NCBI GenBank assembly: GCA_002189035.1
Contig: NEEC01000015.1
Location: 1,550,001-1,614,000 of the forward strand
Direction: 5' to 3'
Length of the DNA stretch: 64,000 nucleotides
Origin: Utricularia gibba
Lineage: Eukaryota > Streptophyta > Magnoliopsida > Lamiales > Lentibulariaceae
Part shown: in pieces, positions 22,801 to 43,064 of the stretch
Layout of the letters: every line of letters begins with the position of its first letter
Position numbering within the stretch: the first letter of the stretch is position 1
The notes under the pieces: generated by a model
What the model was told of the DNA's origin: nothing
The model's database searches: none
What the model saw: only the letters and a program-made list of their open reading frames with translations
Position numbers and translations under genes: made by a program

Positions 22801-25800
22801 ATTTTTTCTACAAAGAGTATAGCATGCTAATGATATTTAGTGCATCTTTTTTGTATTAAATGTAAGGAATTCGTGCATGCTCTCTCACATCGGTCAGAGC
22901 AACCTTTGTGCACTTGTTAGGGGGATTTTTTTTTCTTTAGGTATCTTCTATGTAAATTTCACTGAACACGTACATCTAGATGAACCACCTTTCTATGTTC
23001 TCACTGTTAACAGAAAGTATACGCAATAAGATATTCTTTGTTTTAAGGGCCGTTTATGCAAAGTATTTGCTAGACGGAATTCCTCCATTAATCAGTTTCA
23101 GTAGGATGCTGATTTTGTCTGGTGTGGCTAAAGAGAAGGTCAACAACAAGAGTTTGTGTGTGTGTTTCCAACAATCCGTTATGTTATTTTTCAAGTTAAA
23201 TCCTTGCCCTCATTCATTTTTAAGCTTGAGTTCGTTGTCGCAATATCATATTTCTGTATTGCGTGCACCTTGCCATACTTTTAATCTTGCATTTATTATG
23301 AATTTTGATATTATTCTTCTTCATGATAGTCTGTCGCTTACGTTTTTAACGGATCGTGATTTCTTGAGCTTATATGGGAGGTTCTAATACTCTTGACATT
23401 GATATGCATGATCCTGTTATTTAGAGAAGACTTGAGAGTACCTATTGCATTGCCATTGCATACTATGTTATTGAGTGACTGTTACTACTCCTGTTTATTT
23501 CTGGAGATTATAATTTCATCGATGAATGGTGCAGTGGCTTGATCCCCCCAGTTAATTGTAAGGTTAATGTTGCTTGATATTATCTTTATGTATGCAGGAC
23601 TGGGTTTACTCGTTTTCTTAGATATTGTTCACTCCTATGCTGCGGCTGATGAAATGGTCGGCTTGTCATTTTTTGATGGATCAAATGATTGCTATTTCCA
23701 TTCCGGTAAAATGTCTTGCATATTTCATCTCTGATTCATTTTGGAAATCATCCGCAATGAAAAATATTGATAAATTAACACATGCTGTCTGAGGATTTAA
23801 CGTTGGACATAATTACATTTTCCAGTTTGTTCACTAACTCATCATTTTGTTTGTTCTTCCAGAATTGTGTGCATAAGAAGAAAATGCCCACAGTTGTTTG
23901 AATTTTAAAATTTGATTAGCTTTGCCGTTAAAATCTTTTTATGAGCTTCCTTTTATAGGGAAAAGAGGCCAGCATAAACATTGGGGTACAAGAATGTTCA
24001 AATATGGAGATCATGATGTGTTGCATTTCCTTATTTCGAATTTGAACTGGTAATCATGTGAAACCATCTTTGCCATGATGTTCTAAAGATTCGTTTTGAG
24101 TTCTGTGTGTTTCTTGTGCATATCAATAAAAGCCATTTCTCATTGTATCTTGATTATTTTTCATTTCACCATCCTTTGTATGGTGACTCTTTCTAGGTGG
24201 ATGGTGGAATACAAGATTGATGGTTTCTACTTTCATTCTCTTTCATCAATGATGTACACTCACAATGGGTTTGCGACTTTCACTGGTGATATACAAGAGT
24301 AAGATGTCAAAAGTATCTTGCTATTTGGATGTGAATCATTTGTAATTATCTTTTTTTCCCTTTATATTGATTTACATTTTCAGGCTACCAGTGTAACTGA
24401 TATATGTGCGGTAACTATTTTCTTTTCTTTTTCCCAGGTTCTGTAATCAATATGTGGATAATGATGCTATGTTGTATCTCATATCAGCAAATGAAATTCT
24501 ACATGTTCTTAATCCCAACGTGGTGACCATTGCTGAAGATGTACGAAGTTCAAATGGCTGTTTGTGAATCATCTCTAGTTGTGCTTGATTTTTCTCCAGT
24601 AATAAAAAGTTGTGTTTAAATTTTCTAGTTCGTTACTTGTTATAGAATGTCTGAATCATGTTTTTGCCCAAACTATGCTGGATGTGGCATGTTTATATTC
24701 CTTTTGGATCTTGAACTCTTCATTTGATGGATTTGCTAGGTCACACTTTATCCTGGTCTCTGCGAGCCAGCTTCTCAAGGCGGTCTGGGATTTGATTATT
24801 TTGTTAATGTATCAGCATCAGAATTGTGGTTGTCATTCCTTGTGAATGTTCCTCATCGAGAATGGAGTATGAGTAAGGTTGTGACACTTCAATGCACGTA
24901 GGAAATGAATATGTAGTGAAAAAATCAATCTTTGAATTGTTTAGATTGTGAGCACACTCATTGGAAACAAGCTTATGGCAGACAAGATGCTGTTATATGC
25001 TGAAAATCACAATCAGGTATGTTGATTATGTTTGTGGTACTGGCTCTTTACCCGCATGGGAATTTTCTTTTCTCTGGACACTTGATTCAGTTTCCCGGAT
25101 CAGTAAGTTATTATGTGTAGGACCATATTTTTTTCATGATAAATCTCGTTTCCTTCTTTCTACACCAGTCAATTTCACGGGGGCAGTCATTTGCAGAGAT
25201 ACTCTTTGGTTCATCTAACTCTGAAGAGTCCCGTCATAGGGGTTGTGCACTCCATAAGGTAGTAAGGATATGTACTTCACATTCATGTTTCTACTCTCTG
25301 GCCCTTTTGCGTCACTTACTGCTTGCTAATGTATCTTTGTTTTACTATTCACTGTCTCCCAAACTCCAAGTATTGAAGTATAATTTTCCCTGTCCCCGCT
25401 GCCTGTAGATCTCAAGCTTAAGTTTTCACTTTACAGATGATCCGTTTAATCACATTTACAATTGGAGGATCTGCATATCTTAGCTTCATGGGAAATGAAT
25501 TTGGCCATCCAAAGGTGAATTTGGCCACCCTTTAGCGTCTCCATTATGATGATGAACTTTTCCTTATGACTTACCTTCTTGTTACAGAGGGTGGAGTTCC
25601 CAATGGCTAGCAACAATTTTTCCTATGAACTTGCTAACCGCAGATGGCAGCTTTTGGAAGATGAATTTCACTACAAGCTGTTTGCTTTTGAGAAGGTATG
25701 CTAAAACTATCAGCCATGCTATTTCAGTTTGTCAGCATTGAAGCTGGATATTCTTTGCGCCGGTTCCAAGCCTAGATAGATGGGGCTGGCTGCCAAATTG

Positions 25801-26766
25801 TATAGCCCTGTTTCATTCTCTGAAAACCGATCATATGCATGATGTTCCATTGATGACCTCTGCTTAGCTATATCTTTCTTCCTTTCCCCTGATCAGATTT
25901 TCAACTTTCCCTTCAACAATGGTTCTGAGAAATGAAGCATGTTTTTTACGTAGGACATGATGAAACTGGATTCGGATGATAAAATACTTCAAAGGGGACG
26001 TCTTCCAGATATTCACCATGTTGATGATGCTTCAATGGTGATATTACTGTTTTTTCTTTCCTCTCGTGTCACACAAATGGCTCTTTAATCGGTGTCTTGC
26101 GGGTGGAATAGGTGATATGTTACTTGCGAGGTCCCTTTGTCTTCATCTTCAACTTCCACCCTTCAAAGTCCTACGAAGGATACTGTGTTGGTGTTGAAGA
26201 AGCTGGGGAATACAAAGTAAGCTAAGCCAATTCTGCTGAATCTTCTGTAGTCACATTGCTCCATTTTTTTGAGTTGCTCTTGACTTCGATGCCTGCAGTT
26301 AATTTTAAACACCGATGAATCCTTTTACGGTGGACAAGGATTAATCGACGCGAGCCAGTACATCCAGAGATCTTCTATACGCAAGTGAGTTAGCTCTGAG
26401 CTTGTTCTGTCGCAGCAGCACTTTGAAAGCTGGTTTTGTTATCATCTCACTTACAAAACATTTGCAGCAAAACACAAACCAACCTTTCCAAAGCTGCAAA
26501 AGAGCAAGCTTTTTTATCCCATTTCAGTCTTCCCTTTGCAAGCATATATATCATGTTTTGCATAAATCATACACAGGAGCGACAGTAAAAGGTTTTCCCT
26601 GAAACTCCCACTTCCAAGCAGAACTGCACAGGTCAGTGAAAGCTAACACACATGCATTGCAAATGCTGTTGTCATGAAGCCACACAAATGACTGAGATCT
26701 TGTGTATGGTTTTTTACTGATCTGGTGATACAGGTGTACAAGCTGACTCGAATTCATAGGATATAG
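19844..26766 (+). CDS. SBE3: 1,4-alpha-glucan-branching-enzyme-like protein, BE1/SBE3 (EMB2729) type
   Basis: Twenty-one exons keep phase from the ATG at 19844 to TAG at 26764-26766 and give 898 residues; the Arabidopsis BE1 protein has about 899. Exons: 19844-20121, 20195-20266, 20394-20458, 20821-21510, 21893-22065, 22183-22272, 22579-22654, 23598-23705, 23959-24049, 24197-24298, 24438-24540, 24740-24877, 24945-25016, 25169-25258, 25437-25514, 25588-25695, 25954-26037, 26112-26216, 26299-26384, 26577-26631, 26734-26766. A serine-rich plastid transit peptide is followed by a CBM48-like module ([11 protein letters not shown]), the GH13 barrel ([24 protein letters not shown]) and an all-beta C-terminus. 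In the barrel, the nucleophile Asp position reads FYFHS and the third acid reads ENHNQ, while the acid/base Glu (TIAED) remains. The Arabidopsis gene is embryo-essential, yet its branching activity is in doubt, so a non-starch or regulatory role is possible. Confidence 0.92.
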
Positions 26767-27182
26767 CTGAACGGGCCCAATGCCTTTAGGAGGAACCAAT
26801 GGAAGGCCTTCTGTTGGAATACAGTAGGTTTGAAGAACTCGACCGTTAGGAATCAGTCTATGGTTTCAGATGGAGGCTGGCCGACAGGCAACAAGGCAAG
26901 ACATGTGTACCAAGTTAGTTATCTTTGTAGATCCATCACTTTTTGATCAAGTGTATGTGCTAGCAGCATGGGTGGGAGTGTCCGTGGCCGTACAGTTTTT
27001 CGGGAACCCCAATAAATTTGGATAAAGATATTTTCAATATTTGTTACCTGATAATATAAAATGTGAATTTTTCAAACATGTTAATAAAAAAATAATACTT
27101 GAAACAAATGCCTAACTTTAAAGAAAAGTATGTTGTATACCAATGGTGCGCCAACTTGTATTTTTCCCCAAAATGAAAAGGC
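26767..27182. other. Convergent 3' flanks of SBE3 and pTAC5
   Basis: The 3' untranslated regions of two convergent genes. No coding or repeat signal seen. Confidence 0.4.
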
Positions 27183-29261
27183 TCACTTTCTCCCGTTGCA
27201 GACGTCGCATGGAGTGTAACCAAGTCCATCGCAATACGGGCACTTTGCCCTTTCATCTATCCACTCCAGAAACTGCAGCTCAACAAATTATAAACATATC
27301 AAAATCAGCTTTTAACCCATCTATCAATTTTTTCTTTGTTAGATGTACCTGAGGTTCGATGTTTGGCTCCCCTGTGCCGTCACATTCTGCAGGAAAAATC
27401 CATTGAAACATGGAAAGACCCATCAACCACAAAATTGTGTTGGCTCCCATGAGGAGAATAATAGGTGATATAACAGAGAGGGAGTGTCCTTTAACGCACC
27501 CATGCACAATACGCGGCCTTCTCCACGACATGAGACGCATGTTGTTGCTACACTTGTAGTTGTTTTCTTGTCTACAGTTTTCTTGCTTCCTTTCGTAAGC
27601 CTGGAGGGTTCCTCCCATCTGTTTTCTCCAAGAAGGAAAACTCTCCCTCGAGAAACTTCATGTTCTCCTACACCTCCATCAGTTGTTGCAATAGTTTGCT
27701 CTACTTGAGAAAGGTCTTCAGTGGCGGCCACTGGTGCAGCATTTGCAATCTGGGGGAATCGGAGATTGAGGGGATTCATTCCGTTCTGATCAATTAAATA
27801 AGTGCACCATACCTTGGTAGAACTAGCTCCCACACCATCTCGATTTATCTTAACCGCAGAACTAGAAGCATTGAATAATCTGTCTAAAAGTTCATTAGTC
27901 ATAATGCCAGTTTCTGGTTCTCCTAGTGTGGCCTGAAAATGCAACACAGTGCACAGGTTAATTCTCACATTCTTCGTGGAAAATGAGACATGACTTCTTT
28001 CGGATAATCTTTCAGTATGGTTATTGAAATGGAACATACTTGCCAGGTTTTCACTGCACGCTCAGTTCCACTAGAAAAGCTGCAATACTCCATATCCTCT
28101 TCGCCAGAGTAAAATCCAAGTCTCAACAAAGCCTCCTATCAAACCCAATGAGGAAAGCAGGGGGGATTTGAACTCAAAAAATAGACATCAGACAGCAAGT
28201 TAATCAAAATGATGTCAATATTCATTTACATCACAACTGACGGGACCGTTGTACCAATGAAGGAAATAAGGTTCAACTCTATACCCTTATCAAATAATCC
28301 ACATCAGGTTCAGAACAATAGCATAAATATGTTTGACGGATTAAACAGAAAGCGTCACTATAGTGGAAGGCAATGCATACCTGCATAGCTCGAACATCAT
28401 CTCCTTCTGCTCCTTTCTGCAACGCATGTCTCCTTTTCGTGGTTTCGGTTTTGTTAGAAACGCTGATTAGTTCCTCAATGACAACTTCTTTGCTCTCTGA
28501 AGTGGATTCAACCACTAGCGGCAGAGCACTCGAACCAGACTCGGTGATTCTGCTCACATTTTTTCCCAAGTCTCCTTCCTGCACAGCCTGAAAAATGCAG
28601 ATTAGTAGAGTAGTTGATCAGCTAAGGAAGGTTTTCTAACGGCCATATCGCCATGTATAATTAAACCGTAGAATATCTTGCGAACCCTATTTCTCCCTCC
28701 TACCAAAAAATACAAGCACAAACATACAAAAACATAGCCAAACAAGAAAAGAAACAACTGATGATCGAAATTCAAACATTTGCCTACATCTCAATCCAAA
28801 AATATACAACTTTAGACCACTAACAACGAATTCATGATCCATACGATGATTCCAAAGCAGGAAATTAAAAGCTTCGCAGAGATGTGTCATTCACCGATAA
28901 ACGAAACCAACCTGCGTACCTGCAACAATTTGGCGACGTGGGCAACAATTTCAGGGACTGGAGCCCCATTGATGGAATTAAGTCTCTCAAGCTCTTCTAT
29001 TCTTTCCTTTAGGCTGCGTATTTCCTGCAGCAAGGCATGGCGCTCGTCTTTCCACCGCTGCTCCTCCCGCAGCCAACGGTGCTCCTCCCTAATCCACCTC
29101 TGCTCCTCCCTGAGCCAGCGTGCTTCCTCGCCAATCGGAGAATGGTCTGGAACAGAGAATCCGAAACATACTTTAGATTTCCGGCGCGCTGAAGTGAGTA
29201 AAGGCGACGATTTGTGAGAAAAGGCGAAGTTGGAGGGTGAAGCATGTAGGGAGGAGAGCAT
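27183..29261 (-). CDS. PTAC5: Plastid transcriptionally active chromosome protein 5 (pTAC5)
   Basis: Seven exons (28920-29261, 28381-28587, 28040-28135, 27813-27932, 27500-27749, 27349-27386, 27183-27272) encode 380 residues; the Arabidopsis protein is of similar size. After a plastid transit peptide there is a charged coiled coil with a repeated seven-residue pattern (RWLREEQRWIREEHRWLREE). Next comes a peptidoglycan-binding-like helical module (GDDVRAMQEALLRLGFYSGE). The C-terminus is a DnaJ-type zinc ribbon with four CxxC motifs (CVSC, CMEC, CPYC, CDVC). pTAC5 is a component of the plastid transcriptionally active chromosome and has been described as a zinc-finger protein with disulfide-isomerase activity that supports plastid-encoded polymerase, notably under stress. 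The intron 5 boundary uses a run of C before CAG. No damage seen. Confidence 0.93.
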
Positions 29262-30198
29262 TTCGCGGAGGAACTTGAAATCTGAATATTATTTTTTTTA
29301 TTATTAAGAATTTAAATGGTTATATATATTTATGGATATTAATTAAAAGTTTTAGCTCCATTTCGCTCCTCAACAATCTCATCCGCCATCCAACTAACCT
29401 TTTTCAAAGGTCTGTAAAATTGCATTTCAATATAATTTAAATTAAAATATATTTGATCTGAAGTGCATTGAAATTAAGCATAATTTATTAATATTTCAGT
29501 TAATTTGATATGAATTGCATTTGAAAATAATTTAGCCTAATTTCCATAATATTAATGGGGGTGAACTAAGTCTTTTAAAAATGGGATTAAGTCATCTTTT
29601 GATATAATTATGAATTTGGATTGAATATTTTTATATAAATTTAATTAAATTCAATAATTCTAATTATATTTGAAAATATTTTAATAAATAAAACAAATTA
29701 AATCTAATCTCTATAATTTTTTTTAAAAAAAACTTATGAAGGGGGCTTGAGTTAATTTTGAATTCTATGGATTGAATATGAATTAAACCTAATAAAACCA
29801 TTTCATTAATTCTAGAGAAGCAGTATGATATGAATCAATGTAGCTTTGCAAGCACAGCATGGTCATTAAAAGTGAATCATCACATGACAGGAAAGGAGTC
29901 CAGATCATGGCACATGGTGTACACTGCACAAGTATGAGACAACGTAGAACCCCATCATATCATTAATCATATCCCAAGAGTCGAAGCAAAAGCATAAGTG
30001 AGAAACACTTGTTAGTGACGAAGCATCATGAATCACTAACTATACAACATTATCATTTCAACTATGCTTTAGGAGCAGGACTACAAATTACAATCATGCA
30101 TCAGATACAGAAAAAGGAACAGCACATGATATCTCTGTTTGTGTGTGTATGTGTATGGGGGGGGGGGGGGGGCAAGCACTTGAGGGAAAATGCCCGTT
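29262..30198. other. pTAC5 promoter and BAGP1 3' flank; G(16) run
   Basis: AT-rich promoter DNA from 29262 to about 29800. The 3' untranslated region of the next minus-strand gene follows. It contains a (GT)-rich stretch and a run of 16 G at 30157-30172. Confidence 0.4.
30157..30172 (+). repeat. Homopolymer G(16)
   Basis: Sixteen consecutive G on the plus strand, C on the sense strand of the BAGP1-like 3' untranslated region. The length is probably imprecise in the assembly. Confidence 0.7.
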
Positions 30199-37218
<7,020 letters not shown>

Positions 37219-38232
37219 CTCTACTCCCAACTAGAGGAGAAAATGGAACAGGATCGGGAGCCCCGCGGCCAAATCCGCGATTAAAGTGTGCAGCTTTCGG
37301 CGCATAACATGGAGAACAGGACGTTATGAAATGAAATTGGGATGGGAATTGGGATCCTCTTTGCAAATTCACTTACCAGAGGGGGAAATAATAACGACAC
37401 AAAAACACCATTAATAATAATAATGAATACAAAAAAAGGATAATAATGTCCTGCGGTCAAAAAACAACCCATTTATAGTAATTACCTTTAAAAAATGAAA
37501 AAAAAAAGGAAATGGGTTTGAACTTGGGGTTTTGCCGTTGACGTAGACGGAGGTTCCTTGAAGCGGAGGATACCAACTGTTCTGTACATCTTCCACACTC
37601 TTCTCCTCCAACAATAAAAGAACTTATGTTAGATATTTTGCCATTGAACAAAATATCTTGTTTCATAATATATTGAAAAAATAGTGTTTCAATCAGAATT
37701 GAATCGTGATAAAATTAGTTTAAATTTAAATTGTTTTAAAATAAAAACATAAATTATGTTTGTAACATTATTTTTCTGTTTTTTTTTTTGAAAATTTTCA
37801 AAATAGTTTCATTCTGGAATTTTGGTTGTTAAATCCATTTGGAAATCTGAAATTTTTGGAAATTTCGCACATTGTTCGTGAGAGCAACTGCCAAGAGCCT
37901 AAAACCAGGACTCAGGTAGTTCATTGACACTAGAGAAGTGGCTGAAAGTGTAGTCTGGAAGTGCAGGCGGCGGCGAGAGGCCATGACGGCGGCGACGGTG
38001 GCCAAAGATGTGTGAACGCCCATCGGAGTAAAATAATCACTACTGACACAAGGGACGTGAAACCCCAAATTGAATTACCATCATCACTCCATATGATCTT
38101 ACCAACATCAAAAAAAGGGAGAGCTGTCTAAGCACATGGCATGACCCGCGGATCAATTTGGCCACCGCAACGGACCCGTGAATAAAATATTGACGAACAA
38201 AAGGAAACATCTTTTGACCCACCTGCGGCTCC
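37219..38232. other. BAGP1 promoter and RPN2 3' flank
   Basis: The promoter of the BAGP1-like gene and, from about 38040 up, the 3' untranslated region of RPN2. Minus-strand frames at 37411-37666 and 37829-38068 have no recognisable content. Confidence 0.4.
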
Positions 38233-41200
38233 TCATGGAGAATATTCGAATGGTTGAGGGGGTGCAGGTTCTTCATCAACAGGCATGGCTGAGGAAGCAG
38301 CCGGCTGCCGAGTGGCTGAGGCACCGGCGTTGGATGCTGTTGATGAAGGTGCATCGGTGAGGGATAACTCTTCCGGTTCGTTTGGATGCAGATCCTTCAG
38401 CAGCACGAAACCTGATGGTGCCATCTTGATTGGAACATATCTGCTTTCCTCTAGAAATCTGATGTATTTTTCCTGGGCAGGAACAACTCGAGCAGGATTT
38501 GTCAGTATTTCATATGATGCCTCAGGCTCCACCTTCTTTTCTGGAACGCTATCAACCTGACAACAAAGGGGAAAGAAAAAAGGATAGCGGCAGGTTCAGA
38601 GCAGTGTGTCATCAAGTTATGGGTTTGCAAGAAATCTTTAGGGGAAAAGTGAAGAGTGAAACCAACCTTCATGGAGTCTCCATCCTTGTCGCCTGCCTTG
38701 AGCTTTGCAGCGCTCATTTCTCCCTTCTCAGATGCTTTTTCAGCCTCCTTCTTGCTAGACCTTGCCTTGGCTCTTGCTGATGTAGATAGAATTGCGGTAG
38801 AAAGTTTGACTGCCGATGTGGTGGTGGCTACAGTAGTAGGCTTTGGATACTCGAACAATGATGGCTTAGCATTTGATAAGAATTCAAACTTCGGAACTTT
38901 CAGGTCACCATTCAACCCAATAAACGCGGTGGGGGAGAAGGCCAAGCTAATGAAGTATATGAGAGGGTACCAGTACCAAAACTGGCTGAATACAGCAAGG
39001 CCCACAACTGCAGTGATCTTATCGTGCTTCGTCTTGGAAAACAGCTTAAAGGTTACATTCCTTCCACCAGCATCAAGAATTCCAGAAGCTAAAATTGCAC
39101 CCATCTTGCTCATAGTGTCTTCATGTTTATCAAGAATGATTTTTTCCAACTGACGCCTGAAAAATTAAGAAGGTTAAATCTGGACGGAAGCACAGGTTGA
39201 AAAGCCGAGTGTCACCTACCTGAATGAGCCTACGCGTGAATCACTGGATTCACTGATCTGGACCATCACCATGGCCATTGCAATTAGAGCACCTTGACGA
39301 ACAAAATCTACAACATCTGATGTCAAAGGCTCTAGCAATGATATTGCCTCGCTCAAACCTGTTCCAGCACAAGAAATTCCAACGGCCAGTGCAGCACCAT
39401 ACCGAACATGTGGATTGTAGGACTCTGATAACAGTGAAACAATTCTAGGTGTCTGCACGGGAAGAAAAAAATCTAAAGTTAAAGAAAGCCAAGTTTCCAT
39501 TGATCAATTTCAGATATTGGAAAGAAATGAAACCTGTTCAGGATCAGAATACAACACGAATCCAAGGGCAAGCACTGCAGTTCGTCTCACGTCATCACTC
39601 ACATCTGAGACAGCAAAGTGCAATAACTGGCGTATAGCCTTGTTGTTTGATGTTCCTCTGTATGCAACAGCCAAAGCATACATTCCGCCGTAACGCAAAA
39701 TTGGGTCCTGGTCACGAGTCATTTGCTCAATGAGCGTGTCAGCTTCCTCCTCTCTACCATACACTGTCAGCGCAATACCTAAGGCCAAACCCCTAAATGC
39801 AGCAAGAAAAGTTAAAAAATGCAAAATTTTTGAGACATCCATGCCCTCAGCAAGTGTCATTTCTACCTGATTATCTTCTCATGCTGAGTTTCATGAGCAT
39901 AAGCAAGCATTTCACCAGCCTTCTCACTAGCTGTCCCAACCATTAGCAAGCCCATACTAATACCTGCTGCTTCCCCAGCAACAGCATTATCAGTGTAGAG
40001 TACATTTTTTATTTCATAAAAAATATCCTCATCTGCAGTACCCAAGGCAGCTAAACCAAGACCTAAGCAGGCACCATGCTGAATTACCTGCGTCATTTAA
40101 AAAACACATAGAGCCACATATTTCTACAAGGCACGAGCAGTTCATATAAATGGAATCTTGTAAGGAAAGCACCAACCTCAACATCAGTGCTCCTCAGGCT
40201 CTCTCGCAAGAAGTTCTTAATGCCTTCCCCGTGGTTTGCATGAATTAAACCAAGGGCATACAAAGCTCCACCTTCAGAGTATGGACTGCTGGCACCACCA
40301 GAAGCACCTTGCGGCAAATAAGGTGCCATAAGAGATCTGCCCTGCTGCAGATGACCTCTGTGGATGACACCAAGGCCTGCTGTTGCACTAAATTTAGCCC
40401 AGTTTGTAGCCCTACTAAGCCAATCCTATCAACCAAATTCAATTTTCAGCCAAAAATGATATACGAAGAATAGAAACTATTGCTTACGATGATAACGTGT
40501 TGTGACAAAAAGGCTCACCAGATTTTCCCTCAGAAATGTATCAACTGTTGTCCCAGCATGCATAATAGCATTAGCATATATTGTCGCACTATGGCAGACA
40601 CTATTTCTCATCTCAATTGACTGCTTTATTGTCTTAAGGATGAGAAGATCTGATCTGGAAGATAAAAGAAAAACATAAATCAATCATATAGGTCACCCAT
40701 ACACACACACAAAACAACATAGAGAGCAGCATGACAGGTGGAAAATAAAAATAATATAGCCTTACTTATTGTGGCTATACAAAAACTGCAGTGTCAGCTG
40801 TATTGAAGTCTCTCCTGATAATATTCCTCTTATTTTAGTTAATCTCTCTGAATATCGCGAATCAGGGCTGGTGCTTGTTGCTATACTGTCAGCTAAATTT
40901 CCATCAGGCATGTCAACATCCTCTGATGCCACGGAATCTCCAATTCTCCCAGAATCTAGATTTTCGGCCTCCAATGATGGTGGAGCCTCTGATGGCACTG
41001 GCTTAGGTTCAGCAAGATAATTTCTCACCTTCAAGAGGAAGGCCTGATGTTCATTCTCAACAAGGTCAAATGCAATCTGAAATGCCAGAAGTGCATCATC
41101 CACATTTTCTGATCGCAAAAGATTCTCCAATATATGAGCCACGCCTTCGGGATCATCTAAGAACATTAAACGCTGGCAGATACTCAAGAAATCTGGAGAA

Positions 41201-43064
41201 GGCAATTGCCGATATACTTTGACGAGAAGTCGGAGCACCTAAAGGCATTTAAAAGGGCATAATTAACTAAAAATTGTGATCAAGATTATCCAAAATTTAC
41301 TAGCATGAGTTTGCATTAGAATATGTTAAAATTACCTCACATCGATATTCCCTTCTGTTGACAAATGAATGAGATAACTCAATGCAATAATTAATCATAG
41401 AATGAACATTATCGCTCCTTATGACAGCTTCCTCAAGCTTATCCAAGCGTCGACATTCAATAGCCATTCCTATTGCTTGCTGGAATTTTCCATCAACAAT
41501 ACACCTGTAGATGAGACAATGGCACCTGAGCAAACAAGCAAAAAGGCTAAACAGTCAATGAAGAATTCATTTCGCACTTATCCAGCATTCTCTCCACAAT
41601 GGCTTCCAGCCTCGGGTCAACCACCACTGATTTATCAGTTGACTCTGCTGCCTTGGTCTTCAGGCTCGCATATTCATCGATTGCCTTGGCTTCAAGAAAC
41701 GAAAATAGATTATCTATCAGCCACTGGCATAAAAATATGAAGAAATCAAAATTACAACATGGGGTGGAAATCTCACCGAGAAGAGTATGAATGTAGTCTG
41801 TATCTTCAGAGACATCAAAAAGGGGACCAGCACCCAGGGCATATGACAATGAGTCATTCAGTTCACCCAAGTAATAGAATACCTTAGAAACAAGCAAGGC
41901 AGCTAGCTGTCGCTCATCAAATTGTTCATCCTCATACAAGCTCTCTCTGCCCTCAAAAAATGAGAAACCTTATTTCTCTTTCAGTGGAAAGTTGATAGTA
42001 AATTCAAGCAAAAAAATATCACATGGAAAGCGCTAATGGAACCATTTATTGACAAGAAAGGAAGCCTATATCAAATGGTAACAATCTGGTAAAAGATTAT
42101 TCAACCGAAAATTAGTGGTGACAAGTAATGCAGAATACAAAAAGAAATGAAGAATTCCAAATGAATGCTCAGAACGCGTATGCATAACGAAAAATTCACT
42201 GTCAAAGGAAAACAATGTTTCCAAAGACAATTCAGGAAAATATTAGTAGCAGCAAAGTTATCCTGTTGAAAGAAAGAGCACATGAAGTGTATAATACAAA
42301 TGAAAGCGTCAAAGTACAAGTTTACAGCAGGTATACATAAATAAGCAACTGAAAGGGCAGTGCAGAGATTAGAAGTATGGCAAGGGAAGCCATGAAAAAT
42401 TAACTATATCACTCCACACATTGTACTGAGCGACTTATGGACAGGATGTTACGAGCAAATTCAAACTACTTTAATCCTGAACTAACACTTAACCCATCCA
42501 GAATTTTGGATACTACGCCTGCATCTATAAGTAAGATTTCCAAGAAATTCATTTTCAGTTATCAATGGTTGAAACTTAAAGATCAACATATCCACGATCC
42601 ACCTAAGGATCCCAATGGCAGCGCACCAGAGAAAACTACAACGTCACGATGACAATTCAATTTTCACATCTTTGAAGGCACCTATACATCAGAGCTTTCA
42701 AAATTGCGAGCACTAGAGAAGTTTAAAACCTTTTGAATCACTTTCAGAGCATACAAAAGCAGACGATACTTATCTAAGAAACTAAATACCCATATAATTG
42801 CAAATTCAAAACTCAAATATAAGACAGAATCTTCAATCCAGAACTAAAACTACCACAAAACCTGAATCTACAAACCGAGCAGAAACGAAAAAATAAGGAG
42901 AGAGTGAGATTACATGATGGGAACAGAGGTGGAGATCTCCGGCCAGAAGTAGTCAACGAAAGCATTCAGGTTGGAGAGGGCGTATAACTTCAGAGCGGGA
43001 TGGCTCTCATTCAGCATCGCAAGCAGTCCCCCGCCGAACTCACCAACGTCGCCGCGGAAGCCAT
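38233..43064 (-). CDS. RPN2: 26S proteasome regulatory subunit RPN2 (PSMD1); one-base frameshift after the start
   Basis: Twelve exons (42914-43064, 41777-41946, 41578-41689, 41336-41504, 40766-41238, 40519-40654, 40177-40425, 39867-40087, 39534-39792, 39220-39452, 38667-39156, 38233-38556) encode about 995 residues; the Arabidopsis RPN2 proteins have about 1004. RPN2 is a solenoid scaffold of the 19S base that holds RPN10/RPN13 and contacts RPN1. PC (proteasome/cyclosome) repeats are plain ([58 protein letters not shown]). A lysine/glutamate-rich linker and the conserved C-terminal [14 protein letters not shown] segment follow. The natural start ATG at 43064 gives [12 protein letters not shown], but the frame to [14 protein letters not shown] is off by one base in the run of five C at 43028-43032. 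A sixth base restores it exactly. Since this subunit is essential and all else is intact, a sequence error is most likely. Confidence 0.93.

Noticed and set aside
37411-37666. Overlapping minus-strand frames upstream of BAGP1 containing VYVNGKT
   Set aside because: A faint likeness to VYVDGSP in BAGP1 exon 1, but too short to call a duplicated exon. Probably chance.
37829-38068. 79-codon minus-strand frame near the RPN2 3' end
   Set aside because: No family recognised; lies in the probable untranslated region.
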